Origin: Yoonia vestfoldensis
Lineage (GTDB): Bacteria; Pseudomonadota; Alphaproteobacteria; Rhodobacterales; Rhodobacteraceae
DNA length: 64,000 nt
Direction of reading: 5' to 3'
Assembly (NCBI RefSeq): GCF_002158905.1
Contig: NZ_CP021431.1
Location: 3,550,001 to 3,614,000, forward strand
In this document: in pieces, positions 1 to 10,535 of the stretch
Layout: every line of letters begins with the position of its first letter
Numbering within the stretch: position 1 is the stretch's first letter
Translations under genes and position numbers: made by a program
The notes under the pieces: generated by a model
Databases searched by the model: none
Seen by the model: only the letters and a program-made list of their open reading frames with translations
What the model was told of the DNA's origin: nothing

Positions 1-48
1 GAATGATCTGACAGCTTTTGGCGGCCTTATGGCAAAACAGGCGGCGGG

Positions 49-1008
49 ATGGCCAAGGCGACATATCATATCCAGCGTTTCGATGATTTGAACGGATGGG
101 CGGCCGATGAACATCGCGCCGCCCTTGATGTTTTCTGCAAAACGGCGGACCGGATCACCGACCCATGGTGGCAGGCTGCCTGCCATCTGGCCCCCACCAG
201 CACCGATCCGCGCGGATTTTTCGAGATGTATTTCCGCCCCGTGCTGATCAGCGATGGCCAGCCCATGCTGTTCACCGGCTATTATGAGCCAGAGATCTTG
301 GGCGCGCGTGTTGCGGATGACAGGTTCAAATATCCGGTCCACGCGCTCCCGCCCGACCTGCCCAAAGGGGCGACACGCCGCCAGATCGAGCAAGGGCAGC
401 TTGCCAAGGGTCACGAACTGGTCTGGCTATCCGATCCCGTCGATGCGTTTTTCCTGCAGGTCCAAGGGTCGGGCCGCATCAAGCTGCCCGATGGGTCCGT
501 CCTGCGCTTGGGTTTCGCCGCCAAGAATGGGCTGCCCTATACTTCAATCGGCAAGGAACTGGTCGCGCGCGGTGTCACCTCGGCCGATCAGGTGTCGGCT
601 GCGTTCATTCAATCATGGGTCCGCCAGAACCCCGATGCCGGGCGCGATCTGCTCTGGATCAACGAAAGCTATGTGTTCTTTCGCATATTGACCGATCTGG
701 CGGATGATGACGGCCCTATCGGCGCGATGAAACGCCCCGTGACCGCTGGCCGCAGTATCGCGGTTGATCCCGATCATGTGCCTTTGGGCGCGCCTGTCTG
801 GATCGAAAAAGACGCCCCCGACCCGATGACGCGGCTGATGGTCGCGCAGGATACCGGATCAGCGATCAAGGGGGCGCAGCGCGCGGATATATTCTTTGGG
901 ACCGGGCCTGGCGCAGGTGCCATTGCGGGCGGCGTCAAACACGGTGGCCGCATGATCGTGCTGCTGCCCATCGCGGTTGCGGATCGTCTGGCGGCGGGGG
1001 TCATCTGA
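49..1008 (+). CDS. mltA: Membrane-bound lytic murein transglycosylase A (MltA family)
   Basis: A 319-residue peptidoglycan lytic transglycosylase; the family cleaves the MurNAc-GlcNAc bond and leaves a 1,6-anhydro product. The MltA barrel domain starts near residue 55 and includes TGYYEPE at about 76-82. The C-terminal 3D domain is clear, with VAQDTGSAIKG at about 265-275 followed by GAQRADIFFG. The start is the only ATG after an in-frame TGA at 4-6. No signal peptide or lipobox is visible, so export is uncertain unless the true start lies outside the canonical codons. Its stop overlaps the start of the Smr gene by one base (TGATG), so the two are probably co-translated. Bases 1-48 hold only the end of an upstream gene or a spacer and cannot be assigned. 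Confidence 0.9.
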   Translation: MAKATYHIQRFDDLNGWAADEHRAALDVFCKTADRITDPWWQAACHLAPTSTDPRGFFEMYFRPVLISDGQPMLFTGYYEPEILGARVADDRFKYPVHALPPDLPKGATRRQIEQGQLAKGHELVWLSDPVDAFFLQVQGSGRIKLPDGSVLRLGFAAKNGLPYTSIGKELVARGVTSADQVSAAFIQSWVRQNPDAGRDLLWINESYVFFRILTDLADDDGPIGAMKRPVTAGRSIAVDPDHVPLGAPVWIEKDAPDPMTRLMVAQDTGSAIKGAQRADIFFGTGPGAGAIAGGVKHGGRMIVLLPIAVADRLAAGVI

Positions 1009-1592
1009 TGCGCAGGCCCCGCCATCTGTCGCCCGAGGAACGCGCTCTCTGGGACCGTGTCAAAGGCACGACCAAGCCCATGTCCCCCGAGGCGAAACCC
1101 GACCCCGCGCCCTTGCCCCCGCTGCGCAAGAAACCTGTCGCGCCGCGCGATCCCTTGCCCGATTTCCACGTCGGCCAAAAGGCCGATGCGCATCGCCCCA
1201 ATGACCTGTTGCCCAGCATCACGCATCGTCTGGCCAATGCGCCGGTCAATATGGACAGCAAATCCTTTGGCAAGATGAAACGCGGCAAACTGGTGCCAGA
1301 GGCGCGGATCGACCTGCATGGCATGACGATGGCCGAGGCGCATCCGGAATTACTGGCCTTCATCCTTGGGTCGCAGGCGATGGGCCGCCGGCTGGTGCTG
1401 GTGATCACCGGCAAAGGCAAGGACCGCGACGATGGCGGGCCAATCCCCACCCGCAACGGCGTGCTGCGCCATCAGGTGCCGCAATGGATGGCCCTGCCGC
1501 CCTTGGCGCAAGCGATCCTGCAAGTCACCCCCGCGCATCTGAAACACGGCGGGCATGGGGCCTATTACGTCTATCTACGCCGCAGGCGCTAG
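1008..1592 (+). CDS. Smr/MutS2 C-terminal domain protein
   Basis: A 194-residue protein with a charged, proline-rich N-terminal half (residues 1-90) and a C-terminal Smr domain. The hallmark DLHGMT is at about 102-107 and the TGKG turn at about 133-136. Smr domains are nicking endonucleases acting on DNA or RNA in several families; the substrate of the short stand-alone alphaproteobacterial type is not established. It is translationally coupled to mltA (one-base overlap). Its last 18 bases overlap the end of the convergent MFS gene, so no room remains for an intergenic terminator. Confidence 0.88.
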   Translation: MRRPRHLSPEERALWDRVKGTTKPMSPEAKPDPAPLPPLRKKPVAPRDPLPDFHVGQKADAHRPNDLLPSITHRLANAPVNMDSKSFGKMKRGKLVPEARIDLHGMTMAEAHPELLAFILGSQAMGRRLVLVITGKGKDRDDGGPIPTRNGVLRHQVPQWMALPPLAQAILQVTPAHLKHGGHGAYYVYLRRRR

Positions 1593-2810
1593 CGCGATCC
1601 GCGCCTGCCTGACCGGCACGATCATGATCAGCGAGGCAAAACCGAACAGCGCGGCATAGCCCAGTTGCTGCACCTCGAACCCCACGCCGATATCGATTAG
1701 CCAGCCGCTGAACCCCGGACCAATGGCCGAGCCCAGCACCATCAGCGCCGTCGCCACCGATTTGATCGCCCCGATATGGCGCGTGCCGTAAAGTTCCGCC
1801 CAGCAGGCGTTCAGGATCGTGGCCTGTCCACCCCCCGCCAGCCCCATCAGGATGATGGCGATCGCCGTCCACCACAGCGATGGCGCATACCAATGCAACA
1901 CAAAGGCCAGGACCAGCGGCAACAGATAGACCGGCAATAGCCGCACCGCGCCGAAACGGTCCACCGCCCAGCCATAGATGATCGTCGATAGCAACAGCGC
2001 TGCCGTGCCCAGCGGAAAGACTGCGACCAGCGACAGATGCGACCAGCCTTTGATTTCCGCGAAATGCGCCTGATGGAACCAGAAGGCCGTGCCAAACCCC
2101 GAAAACGACATGACCGCCGGTGCCATGACCCAGAACATCGGGTGGCGCAGCGCCTCTGCCCTTGTCCAATAGCGGGCATTCATGCCGGTGGATTGGTTGC
2201 TTTCGGCCACGGATTGCGGGGTCCGTTCCAGCCGCAGGAGGCGGAACAGCACAGCGCTTGCCAGCAGGCAGAACAGCGCACTGCCCACAAACAGCATCCG
2301 CCAGTCGATAAAGGATTTCAGCCAGACCATGGTCAGCGGCAAGGTCGCCTCGCCCAGCATGAAACCAAAGGCGGCGATGGCCAGCGCGCGGCCGCGCGTG
2401 GCGATGAACCAGCGTGCCATGGCCACGACGGCGACATGGCTGGTCATGCCTTGGCCGGTGAACCGCAGCGCGAAAATGACGAAAGGCAGCAGCACCACGG
2501 CAGGGTTGAACGCCATCGCCAGACAGGCCAGCGCCAGCATCCAGACCACGATGATCCCCAGCCTGCGCACCCGAAACCGGTCTGCCAATCCCCCCGCAAA
2601 GACCATCAGCACCGCCGACGCGCCGGTGCCGACCATATAGATCAGGCCCCATTCGCCGTTGGTCAGGCCGTAATCGGCGCGGATCTCGCCCCCGAAGATC
2701 GAAATGAAAAAGGTCTGCCCGAAGCTTGACAGAAACGACAACAGCGCGCCCGTCGCAAGGAAGGGCGCGTTGTCGCGGATGAAGGTGAGGTAGCTGCGCA
2801 AGCCGGTCAT
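1575..2810 (-). CDS. Major facilitator superfamily transporter
   Basis: A 411-residue, very hydrophobic protein with about 12 predicted membrane segments in two halves separated by a polar loop near residues 195-225. The loop after the second helix carries GLADRFRVRRLG (about 74-85), matching the MFS signature GxxxDRxGRR. It most resembles monocarboxylate or oxalate/formate-type MFS permeases, but the substrate cannot be read from sequence. It stands alone, convergent with the Smr gene, 62 bases downstream of the hslU stop on the same strand. Confidence 0.8.
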   Translation of the reverse strand: MTGLRSYLTFIRDNAPFLATGALLSFLSSFGQTFFISIFGGEIRADYGLTNGEWGLIYMVGTGASAVLMVFAGGLADRFRVRRLGIIVVWMLALACLAMAFNPAVVLLPFVIFALRFTGQGMTSHVAVVAMARWFIATRGRALAIAAFGFMLGEATLPLTMVWLKSFIDWRMLFVGSALFCLLASAVLFRLLRLERTPQSVAESNQSTGMNARYWTRAEALRHPMFWVMAPAVMSFSGFGTAFWFHQAHFAEIKGWSHLSLVAVFPLGTAALLLSTIIYGWAVDRFGAVRLLPVYLLPLVLAFVLHWYAPSLWWTAIAIILMGLAGGGQATILNACWAELYGTRHIGAIKSVATALMVLGSAIGPGFSGWLIDIGVGFEVQQLGYAALFGFASLIMIVPVRQARIALAPAA

Positions 2811-2872
2811 GCCATAGTCATGATCCGGTCCTGCCGCGGGTGCCAGCGCAAAGTGATAGCGCTAACCGGAAT

Positions 2873-4171
2873 TCAAAGAACGTAGCGGCTGACATCCACC
2901 GAGCGGGACAATTCCCCCAGATGCTTTTCGACGAAAGCGGCATCGACGGCGATATCCTCGCCGCCACGGTCGGGCGCGTTGAAGGACAGATCCTCGAACA
3001 CGCGTTCCATCACGGTATAAAGCCTGCGGGCACCGATGTTTTCGACCGCCTCGTTCACATCGGCGGCGATCTTGGCCAGCGCCTTGATCCCGTCCTCGGT
3101 GAAGGTGACGATCACCTGTTCGGTCTGCATCAGCGCGGAATATTGCAAGGTCAGCGCATTATCGGTTTCGGTCAGGATGCGGACGAAATCGCCTTCGGTC
3201 AGGGCGCGCAATTCCACGCGGATCGGCAGACGGCCCTGCAATTCGGGCAGCAGGTCCGACGGTTTGGCGACATGGAACGCACCCGATGCGATGAACAGGA
3301 TATGGTCGGTCTTGATCGGGCCGTGTTTGGTGGACACGGTCGTCCCTTCGATCAGCGGTAGCAGGTCACGCTGTACACCTTCGCGCGACACATCGGCACC
3401 GCGTGCATCGGACCGGGCGCAGACCTTGTCGATCTCGTCCAGAAACACGATGCCGGATTGTTCGACCGCTTCCAGCGCGGCCTTGGTAACGGTTTCATCG
3501 TCGAGCAGTTTATCCGCCTCATCCGCAATCAGCGCGTCATAGCTGTCAGCAACGGTCATGCGTTTCTTGACGGTACGCCCGCCCATCGCCTTGCCGAACA
3601 GATCGCCCAGATTCATCATGCCGCCGGGCTGCCCGGGGATGTCGAAACCGCCCATCGGGTTGGATGTGTCGGTCAGTTCCAGCTCGATCACGGTGTTGTC
3701 CAGCTCGCCTGATTTGAGCTTGCGGCGGAACATTTCGCGCGTGGCTTCGCGGGCGTCAGTGCCGGCGACGGCGGTGATGACGCGTTCTTCGGCGGCTTCG
3801 CGGGCCTTGGTGCGCACATCCTCGCGCATATGTTCGCGGGTATCCAGAATGGCGGTATCCACCAGATCGCGGATGATCTGTTCGACGTCGCGCCCGACAT
3901 AGCCGACCTCGGTAAACTTGGTCGCCTCGACCTTGATAAAGGGCGCGCGGGCCAGTTTCGCCAAACGGCGCGAGATTTCGGTTTTGCCCACACCGGTGGG
4001 GCCGATCATCAGGATATTCTTGGGATAAACCTCGTCGCGCAGGTCGTCGCCCAATTGCTTGCGGCGCCAGCGGTTGCGCAGGGCGACGGCGACGGCGCGT
4101 TTGGCCTCGGCCTGTCCGATGATGAAACGGTCCAGTTCCGATACGATCTCGCGGGGGGTCAGGTCTGTCAT
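2873..4171 (-). CDS. hslU: HslU, ATPase subunit of the HslVU protease
   Basis: A 432-residue AAA+ unfoldase that forms hexameric rings and feeds proteins to the HslV peptidase in the cytoplasm. Walker A is GPTGVGKT at residues 57-64 and Walker B is VFLDEIDK at about 243-250; the I-domain lies between them. The C-terminus ends SRYVL, the tail that in this family inserts between HslV subunits to activate it. The start overlaps the stop of the preceding membrane gene by ATGA, so its translation depends on that gene. In most bacteria hslU directly follows hslV; here a third gene intervenes. Confidence 0.97.
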   Translation of the reverse strand: MTDLTPREIVSELDRFIIGQAEAKRAVAVALRNRWRRKQLGDDLRDEVYPKNILMIGPTGVGKTEISRRLAKLARAPFIKVEATKFTEVGYVGRDVEQIIRDLVDTAILDTREHMREDVRTKAREAAEERVITAVAGTDAREATREMFRRKLKSGELDNTVIELELTDTSNPMGGFDIPGQPGGMMNLGDLFGKAMGGRTVKKRMTVADSYDALIADEADKLLDDETVTKAALEAVEQSGIVFLDEIDKVCARSDARGADVSREGVQRDLLPLIEGTTVSTKHGPIKTDHILFIASGAFHVAKPSDLLPELQGRLPIRVELRALTEGDFVRILTETDNALTLQYSALMQTEQVIVTFTEDGIKALAKIAADVNEAVENIGARRLYTVMERVFEDLSFNAPDRGGEDIAVDAAFVEKHLGELSRSVDVSRYVL

Positions 4172-5250
4172 GTCAGTCCTTGGTTATGAGAAGGAGGAAG
4201 TTTATGCAGCGGCACGAAACCCGGCATCAGCCGCAGCACCCGCGCGCGGATCCGTTCCCAGAACGCACCCAGCAGCAACAGCACGATGCCCAGCGCCAGC
4301 ACGGTATAGGCCGCACCGCTGCCATCCAGCACAGTGCCTGCCAGCACGACGATATAACCGATCGCCGCAATCAGGAACGACCGACGGTCGATGACGATCG
4401 CCACGATCGCGAAAAGCGCCAGAAAGGCCAGCAAGATCAGGTTTGACCCGCCATTGTGCTGATCCAGCAAGGACAGCGCCACCGTGTTCACCAATGCGGG
4501 TGCGGCCACGACATGCAGCCAGAACCCGTTGGCGGACCGGCGCGTGACGCGGTGTGGATCGCTTGTGTCGAATGCCATCGCGGCGGCGAAGACCAGCAAG
4601 CCCAGCGCCAGCGTGATCCAGGCAAATGGCCCGCCCGCCGATAGCAGGAACAGGTCGCTGATTTCTGTGATCCTTCCGCCACGGCTGGCGGCAAAGATGA
4701 TTGCCACGACGAATAGCCCGACCGCGATCATCGCCATGGCAAATGGCACGCGGAACCGCCACCAATAAAGCCCAAGGGCAAGCGTGGCGAGCAAGAGCGG
4801 GACGGGCACGCTGCTATAATCGCCCTGCGCGATCATGAATGGTTCCGACATCAGCGCGATGAACCCAAAGGCTGCATTGCCCGCAAACATGATTGATAGC
4901 GCGATGGCGGGCGCGACCATGCGTCTTTTGCGGATGAAATATTCCGACAGCAGCCACAGAAACGCCGCACCCGCAAGTGACACGCCCAAAGCATAATCCT
5001 GCAGATTGACGATCCGGCTGCCGCCAAGAAGCAGCGTCACCACGCCCCACCAGCCAGAGGACAGGATCAGCAGACCGATCACGATGAAAATCTCGTTGAA
5101 GCCTTTGAACAGCTCGAAGGGTTCATCACCGGCGGCCAATGCCTCGCGCGCGCCGCGGCGGCTATCGGCAAGGCTGATCAGATTGGCCGCCTGCCGTTCC
5201 GACAAAAGCCCGCTGCCGACGGCGGCTTTCAGATCGTCGCGGTTGATCAT
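4168..5250 (-). CDS. Polytopic membrane protein of unknown function, inserted between hslV and hslU
   Basis: A 360-residue protein with a cytosolic-looking N-terminal stretch (about 1-45, containing a short helical SERQAANLI segment) followed by roughly ten hydrophobic segments and a basic C-terminal tail. The layout resembles DUF2157-type membrane proteins, but that match is tentative and the function is unknown. Both ends overlap neighbours by 4 bases (start with the hslV stop, stop with the hslU start). Transcription and probably translation are therefore coupled within the protease operon, and a role in membrane-protein quality control or stress is an inference from this context only. Confidence 0.75.
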   Translation of the reverse strand: MINRDDLKAAVGSGLLSERQAANLISLADSRRGAREALAAGDEPFELFKGFNEIFIVIGLLILSSGWWGVVTLLLGGSRIVNLQDYALGVSLAGAAFLWLLSEYFIRKRRMVAPAIALSIMFAGNAAFGFIALMSEPFMIAQGDYSSVPVPLLLATLALGLYWWRFRVPFAMAMIAVGLFVVAIIFAASRGGRITEISDLFLLSAGGPFAWITLALGLLVFAAAMAFDTSDPHRVTRRSANGFWLHVVAAPALVNTVALSLLDQHNGGSNLILLAFLALFAIVAIVIDRRSFLIAAIGYIVVLAGTVLDGSGAAYTVLALGIVLLLLGAFWERIRARVLRLMPGFVPLHKLPPSHNQGLT

Positions 5251-5801
5251 CCCAAAGATTCCACCGTCAATTTGCCGTTGGTATAAACGCAGATATCCGC
5301 CGCAATCGCCATTGCCTTGCGGGCAATGTCCTCGGCCGCCAGATCGCTATCCATCAGCGCGCGTGCGGCGGCCAAAGCATAATTGCCGCCCGATCCGATG
5401 GCGGTGACATCATGTTCGGGTTCCAGCACATCGCCCGCGCCGGTGATCACGAACAGATCCTTGCCGTCGCTGACGATCAGCATCGCCTCTAGTTTTTGCA
5501 GATATTTGTCGGTGCGCCAATCCTTGGCCAATTCAACGCTGGCGCGGGCCAGTTGGCCGGGCGTCGCCTCTAGCTTTTTTTCCAGCCGTTCCAGCAGGGT
5601 AAAGGCATCGGCGGTCGATCCGGCGAAACCGCAGATCACATCCTGCCCGCCGGGTGACAGGCGGCGCACCTTGCGCGCGGTGCCTTTGATGACGGTCTGG
5701 CCCAACGAAACCTGCCCGTCACCCGCGATCACCACCTTGCCGCCTTTGCGCACCCCGATGATCGTGGTGCCGTGCCAGCCCGGAAAGTTGTCTTGTGCCA
5801 T
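5247..5801 (-). CDS. hslV: HslV, peptidase subunit of the HslVU protease
   Basis: A 184-residue N-terminal-nucleophile peptidase related to proteasome beta subunits. The catalytic threonine is predicted to be residue 12, exposed after removal of the 11-residue propeptide ending HG before [10 protein letters not shown]. This propeptide form is typical of alphaproteobacteria. Later family blocks are [27 protein letters not shown] and [16 protein letters not shown]. The start at 5801 is chosen over two upstream in-frame ATGs (5849, 5816) because GGAG lies 9 bases upstream and the N-terminus [11 protein letters not shown] fits the family. The stop overlaps the following membrane gene by ATGA. Confidence 0.95.
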   Translation of the reverse strand: MAQDNFPGWHGTTIIGVRKGGKVVIAGDGQVSLGQTVIKGTARKVRRLSPGGQDVICGFAGSTADAFTLLERLEKKLEATPGQLARASVELAKDWRTDKYLQKLEAMLIVSDGKDLFVITGAGDVLEPEHDVTAIGSGGNYALAAARALMDSDLAAEDIARKAMAIAADICVYTNGKLTVESLG

Positions 5802-5828
5802 CGTCACCGTCTCCATGTCGCTTGTGGC

Positions 5829-5857
5829 TATATGGCGGCAGGTTGCCATGCAAACAA
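5829..5857 (-). promoter_or_regulatory. Candidate promoter of the hslV operon
   Basis: On the reverse strand a -35-like TTGTTT (5857-5852) and a -10-like CATATA (5834-5829) are separated by exactly 17 bases. This would place the transcript start near 5822, just upstream of the chosen hslV start and downstream of the longer alternative at 5849. The -10 vaguely resembles a heat-shock sigma element, which is expected for hslVU, but the match is weak. Confidence 0.35.
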
Positions 5858-5902
5858 CCCCGCCACCTTGCTGCTGCCACGCACCAAGGCTAGCCTTAAC
5901 GC

Positions 5903-6820
5903 ATGAGTATCGCCAGTGTTGTCACGTTTTACCTGCACCCCAAGCTGCGCAAGCAAGCACAAGAGGGCCGCCATAATTTCATCGCCCTGATCGGCAAAGT
6001 GCTGACCGATGCCGGTTTGACCGTTGCCTTTGACAGCGACGATACCCTTGCACGGCTGCGCGCAATGGCACGGCCGGGACGCGGTATCTTCTTGATGGAC
6101 CCGCCGGTCAATGGCCGCAGCCTGACGATGCGCAAGACCTATATCGTGCCGTTCTGGCATATCGAAACGCAGGCCGAACGCTGGGATTGGCCCGTCGCCC
6201 AAGCGCGGTTTGAACCGGCATTCGTCGATCCGACCAAGGCTGCGAATTTTCAAAATTTCTGGCAAAAGCGCCTGTTTGGCGATGCGGTCCAAGACCCGCG
6301 CCGGGATGGTTTTGTCTTTATCCCTTTGCAGGGGCGTCTGACAGAAAAGCGGTCATTCCAGCATTGCAGCCCCATAGAGATGATCCGCAGCGTTCTGCAA
6401 CATGACCCCGCCCGCCCGGTGATCGCCACGCTGCACCCCTCTGAGACCTATCAGCCCGACGAAGAAGGTGCGCTGGAACAGCTGCTTGCCGAATATGACA
6501 GGCTCTATATCCGCCGGGGCAACCCCGACCGTTACCTGCGCACTTGCGATTACATCGTCACGCAGAATTCGGGGCTGGCGTTACAGGGGTTCTTGTTCAA
6601 CAAACCCGCGATCCTGTTCGGACGGTCGGATTTTCACCATATCACGCTGAATATCGCCGATATCGGCGCAGAGGCGGCCTTTAGTGCCGTAACAAGCCAT
6701 GCGCCCGATTACGCAGCCTATCTCTATTGGTTCTTGCAAATGCAAGCGATCAACGCAGGCAGGCCAGAGGCGCAAGACCGGATTGCACAGGTCTTGCGCG
6801 GCCATGGATGGCCTGTCTAG
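5903..6820 (+). CDS. Uncharacterised protein, GT-B/capsule-polysaccharide-type fold suspected
   Basis: A 305-residue soluble protein that I do not recognise with certainty. The C-terminal half has features of KpsC/KpsS-like capsule glycosyltransferases: [13 protein letters not shown] (about 174-186) resembles the H-P donor-binding segment. [21 protein letters not shown] (about 219-239) resembles the block in which a buried Ser/Asn precedes a helix and GKPxI. No signal peptide or membrane segment is visible. It is monocistronic, divergent from hslV, and ends two bases before the convergent trxA stop. A sugar-nucleotide-dependent transfer function is inference. Confidence 0.6.
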   Translation: MSIASVVTFYLHPKLRKQAQEGRHNFIALIGKVLTDAGLTVAFDSDDTLARLRAMARPGRGIFLMDPPVNGRSLTMRKTYIVPFWHIETQAERWDWPVAQARFEPAFVDPTKAANFQNFWQKRLFGDAVQDPRRDGFVFIPLQGRLTEKRSFQHCSPIEMIRSVLQHDPARPVIATLHPSETYQPDEEGALEQLLAEYDRLYIRRGNPDRYLRTCDYIVTQNSGLALQGFLFNKPAILFGRSDFHHITLNIADIGAEAAFSAVTSHAPDYAAYLYWFLQMQAINAGRPEAQDRIAQVLRGHGWPV

Positions 6821-6822
6821 CG

Positions 6823-7143
<321 letters not shown>

Positions 7144-7177
7144 TGGGATGCTCCTTGGCGTCATTCATTGGACCGCA

Positions 7178-7206
7178 AACCTATGAACGCGCGGGGCAAT
7201 GGTCAA
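7178..7206 (-). promoter_or_regulatory. Candidate trxA promoter
   Basis: On the reverse strand TTGACC (7206-7201) and TAGGTT (7183-7178) are 17 bases apart. The -35 overlaps the stop codon of addA. The predicted transcript would start about 30 bases before the trxA start codon. It matches the sigma-70 consensus well at -35 and weakly at -10. Confidence 0.4.
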
Positions 7207-10200
7207 GGCATGGCAAGCCCTGTCATGGTTTCTTGCAACAGCGGCTCTGGCAGGTGCATCAGCTGCGCCGTCGCTGTCCACAAGATCGCGACCGTGATCT
7301 GCCGGTCTGGAAACACCTGCCGCAAGGCCGCGTGATAAACCGCCTGCTGGCGCAGCACGCCCAGCGGTGTCTGCGCGGGGCTGCCCGGCACAAGGCGGTT
7401 GGTCTTGTAATCCACCGCCAGCACGCTGCTCGGGGTCAGGATCAGCCGGTCAATCGTGCCATGCACGCGGCCCAAATTTGCCAGATCGGCGGTGATCGGC
7501 ACCTCTGTCAGCGCGTCATCGCCCCAAAGATGGGTCAAGCCGGATTGGTCCAGCAGCCGGATCACGCTGTCGGTCAGGGTCGGGTCAACCGGCACCAGCG
7601 CATGACCAAGCCCCGCCCTGTCGGCAGTGGCCGCGCGCGGCAGATGTTCCAACAGCAGATGGATCAGCGTGCCGCGCTCTTTGGCATCGGCGTCGTCATC
7701 GGCCAGATCGCCGGGCAAGACCTTGGCCCCCGGCAAATCGGATGGGGAAATCGTCTTGGCGGATGGCACATCGGGCAATGGGTCAAAGACTGGCACGACC
7801 ACTTCGGGCGCTGCGACCCCGGGCTTATCCACCAGATCCAGCCCGTCCCAATCCAGATAGGCCACGCGCTGCACCTGCAGATCGCCCGCCATCGCGGTTT
7901 CGGCCTGCCGTGCTTTCATCCCGGCGGCGACGATATTGTACCAGCTGTCCATATCCTCGCCGACATCGCCCGAGGCCCCGACGATCAGCCATTTTTCCGC
8001 CCGCGTCATCGCGACATACAGCAGGCGCAGGCGTTCTTCATCCTGCTTGGCCAGCACGGCCTCGCGCAGGGCGAGCGCCGCGGCGGGGGTTGCGGCGCTG
8101 GGGGTTTTCCAGATCACGCAATCGGGGGCGGGCAGGATCTCGCCTTTGAATTCATTCCGGCGTTTCATCGTTTCGGGCAGGATCACGATGGGGGCCTCCA
8201 GCCCTTTGGCGCCATGCACGGTCATCACCCTGATCTTGTCGCCCTGGCTGTCCATCTGGCGTTTGACCTCCAGATCGTCGGTCTGCATCCAGGTCAAAAA
8301 CCCGGTCAGGCTGGGCACGCCGGTCTGTTCATAGGCCAAAGCCTGCGACAAGAGCGCGTCAATCCCGTCCTCTGCCTCTGGCCCCAGCCGCGCCAGCAAT
8401 TTGCGCCGCCCGTCATGGCGGGTCAGGATGCGGGCGATCAGGTCATAGGGGCGCAGGAAATCGGCCTTGCCGCGCAGGTCGTCCAAGATCGCCAACGTGT
8501 CAGGATGCGGCGCATTGCGCAAAGCGTCCCACAGGAATTGCTTTTCACCGCGATGATGCGCCAGCGTGAACAAATCCTGTTCCGACCAGCCGAACAAGGG
8601 CGAGCGTAAGGCAGCCGCCAGCGATAGATCATCCTCGGCCAGCGCGAGGAATGACAAGAGCGCCGCCAGATCCTTGACCGCCAGTTCCGCGCCCACGCGC
8701 AGACGGTCGGCACCGGCGACGTTCAGCCCTGCGGCTTTGCAGGCGCGGATAATCTCGGCGAACAGATCCGACCGGCGCTGCACAAGGATCAGGAAATCCC
8801 CCGCCGTGATCCTGCGACGTTTGTAGCTGCCGGAATTGCCGTCCTCCTCTGGGATGGTTTCATGCGCGATCATATGGCTGATCTGGTCCGCGATGCGCTG
8901 GGCCATCTGGACATGATGGTCGGCCTCGCCGGGTTGATCGACAGGCTGATACCACGGGCGCGTATCCTCGGTCTTGGCCGCGTCAATCACGGGCCAAAGA
9001 TCGACACGCCCCGGCATCTGGTCCTTGAAGGCGATATGGGTCAGCGCATCATCCATCCCCGCCGCCTGTTCGCCGGTGAATGTGGCATCGACCACCGACA
9101 AGATCGCCTGCGACGACCGGAACGAATGATCCAGCGATGTCGCCTCGAAAGGCTTGCCGATGGCATCATGCGCCGCGCGGAAATGCGCCTTCATCTTGTC
9201 AAAAGCGGCGGGATCGGCGCCCTGGAACGAATAGATCGATTGTTTCTTGTCACCCACAACGAACACCGTGCGTTCGCGGTTGGGCCGCGACCCGGCACCG
9301 GTGGCAAATTCCTGCGTCAGCGTTTCGACCACGTCCCATTGCGCGGGGCTGGTGTCCTGGGCTTCGTCGACCAGCACATGATCGATCCCGCCATCCAGCC
9401 GGAACAAGACCCATTGCGCCACCGCCGGATCGGTCAAAAGCGCGCGCGCCTTGCTGATCAGATCGTCGAAATCCAGCGCCCCCATTGCCAGTTTGCGCGC
9501 CTCATAGGCGGGCACGAAAGCGCGGCCAAAGCGATAAAGCGCAAGGGTGCGGTCATAGGCATCCATGGCAAACAGATGCTGTTTGGCGGCGGCGACACGG
9601 TCCATCCACGCATGGACAGCCTCTGCGATGGGGGCCATCGCCTCGACCGCTTTGCCATGGTTGCTTTGCGGGAAATTGCGGGATTTGGACGTGTTGTCAG
9701 CGTAAAGCAGGCGTTTGAACAGCGCTTCCAGCACCGTCCAATCGGGGTCTTTGAGGTTCAGCGCCAACAGATCGCGCGACAGGGTCTTATAGGTCGCGGA
9801 TTGGCTGGCGAATAATTCTGCCATTTCTTGCGCGATCTCGGGTTCCTCGCCGCTAAAGGCGATGGCAAAGGCATCGTCACGGCGTGGATCAGGGCCAAGA
9901 CCCAAAGTCGTGGCGATAGTTGCGCTGCCCGTGTCGCGCAAAAACGCCGCCTTATGGCGCGCCACCTCGGCGGTCAGTTTGGCCAGATCATCGCCGGTGA
10001 AATGATGCAGCATCCCGGTCACGGCATCCGCTGCCTCGCCCTGCACCAAAGCATCCATCACTTCGGCGCGCAGCAATTGCGCGGCGCGATCTTCCATTTC
10101 GCGGAACTGGGGGCTGACGCCGGCCTCCAGCGGGAAGCGGCGCAGCACAGCGGCGCAAAACGAATGGATCGTCTGGATCTTCAGCCCACCGGGCGTTTCG

Positions 10201-10535
10201 ATCGCCCGCGCGAACAAGGTGCGCGCGGCGCGCAGCTGGTCCGCGTCAATCATCCGGTCCACGCCAAGACGGCGCAGATCATCGCGCAAAGCCTCATCCG
10301 GCATCATCGCCCAAGCCCCCAGCCGCTTGAACAGGCGGTTCTGCATCTCGGCGGCGGCGGCCTTGGTATAGGTCAGGCAGAGGATATTCTGCGGCGAGAC
10401 ATCTTCCAGCAACAGCCGCGCGACACGGTCGGTCAGCACGCGGGTCTTGCCCGACCCAGCATTGGCGGCAAGCCATGTCGATATCTGCGGATTGGCCGCA
10501 TCGACCTGCCGCTGGGTGGCCGCGTCGCGGATCAT
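7203..10535 (-). CDS. addA: AddA, helicase-nuclease subunit of the AddAB recombination complex
   Basis: A 1110-residue UvrD-family superfamily 1A helicase fused to a RecB-type nuclease. With AddB it resects double-strand breaks for RecA loading. Walker A is ANAGSGKT at about residues 24-31, the Q-loop region ILCLTYTKAAAAEM follows, and the DEAQD Walker B is near residue 395. The C-terminal nuclease motif AVDYKTN lies around residue 1055. The start at 10535 (MIRDAATQRQ) overlaps the addB stop as ATGA, so the 13-codon longer frame is not used. Roseobacter AddA proteins are usually of this size. Confidence 0.95.
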   Translation of the reverse strand: MIRDAATQRQVDAANPQISTWLAANAGSGKTRVLTDRVARLLLEDVSPQNILCLTYTKAAAAEMQNRLFKRLGAWAMMPDEALRDDLRRLGVDRMIDADQLRAARTLFARAIETPGGLKIQTIHSFCAAVLRRFPLEAGVSPQFREMEDRAAQLLRAEVMDALVQGEAADAVTGMLHHFTGDDLAKLTAEVARHKAAFLRDTGSATIATTLGLGPDPRRDDAFAIAFSGEEPEIAQEMAELFASQSATYKTLSRDLLALNLKDPDWTVLEALFKRLLYADNTSKSRNFPQSNHGKAVEAMAPIAEAVHAWMDRVAAAKQHLFAMDAYDRTLALYRFGRAFVPAYEARKLAMGALDFDDLISKARALLTDPAVAQWVLFRLDGGIDHVLVDEAQDTSPAQWDVVETLTQEFATGAGSRPNRERTVFVVGDKKQSIYSFQGADPAAFDKMKAHFRAAHDAIGKPFEATSLDHSFRSSQAILSVVDATFTGEQAAGMDDALTHIAFKDQMPGRVDLWPVIDAAKTEDTRPWYQPVDQPGEADHHVQMAQRIADQISHMIAHETIPEEDGNSGSYKRRRITAGDFLILVQRRSDLFAEIIRACKAAGLNVAGADRLRVGAELAVKDLAALLSFLALAEDDLSLAAALRSPLFGWSEQDLFTLAHHRGEKQFLWDALRNAPHPDTLAILDDLRGKADFLRPYDLIARILTRHDGRRKLLARLGPEAEDGIDALLSQALAYEQTGVPSLTGFLTWMQTDDLEVKRQMDSQGDKIRVMTVHGAKGLEAPIVILPETMKRRNEFKGEILPAPDCVIWKTPSAATPAAALALREAVLAKQDEERLRLLYVAMTRAEKWLIVGASGDVGEDMDSWYNIVAAGMKARQAETAMAGDLQVQRVAYLDWDGLDLVDKPGVAAPEVVVPVFDPLPDVPSAKTISPSDLPGAKVLPGDLADDDADAKERGTLIHLLLEHLPRAATADRAGLGHALVPVDPTLTDSVIRLLDQSGLTHLWGDDALTEVPITADLANLGRVHGTIDRLILTPSSVLAVDYKTNRLVPGSPAQTPLGVLRQQAVYHAALRQVFPDRQITVAILWTATAQLMHLPEPLLQETMTGLAMP

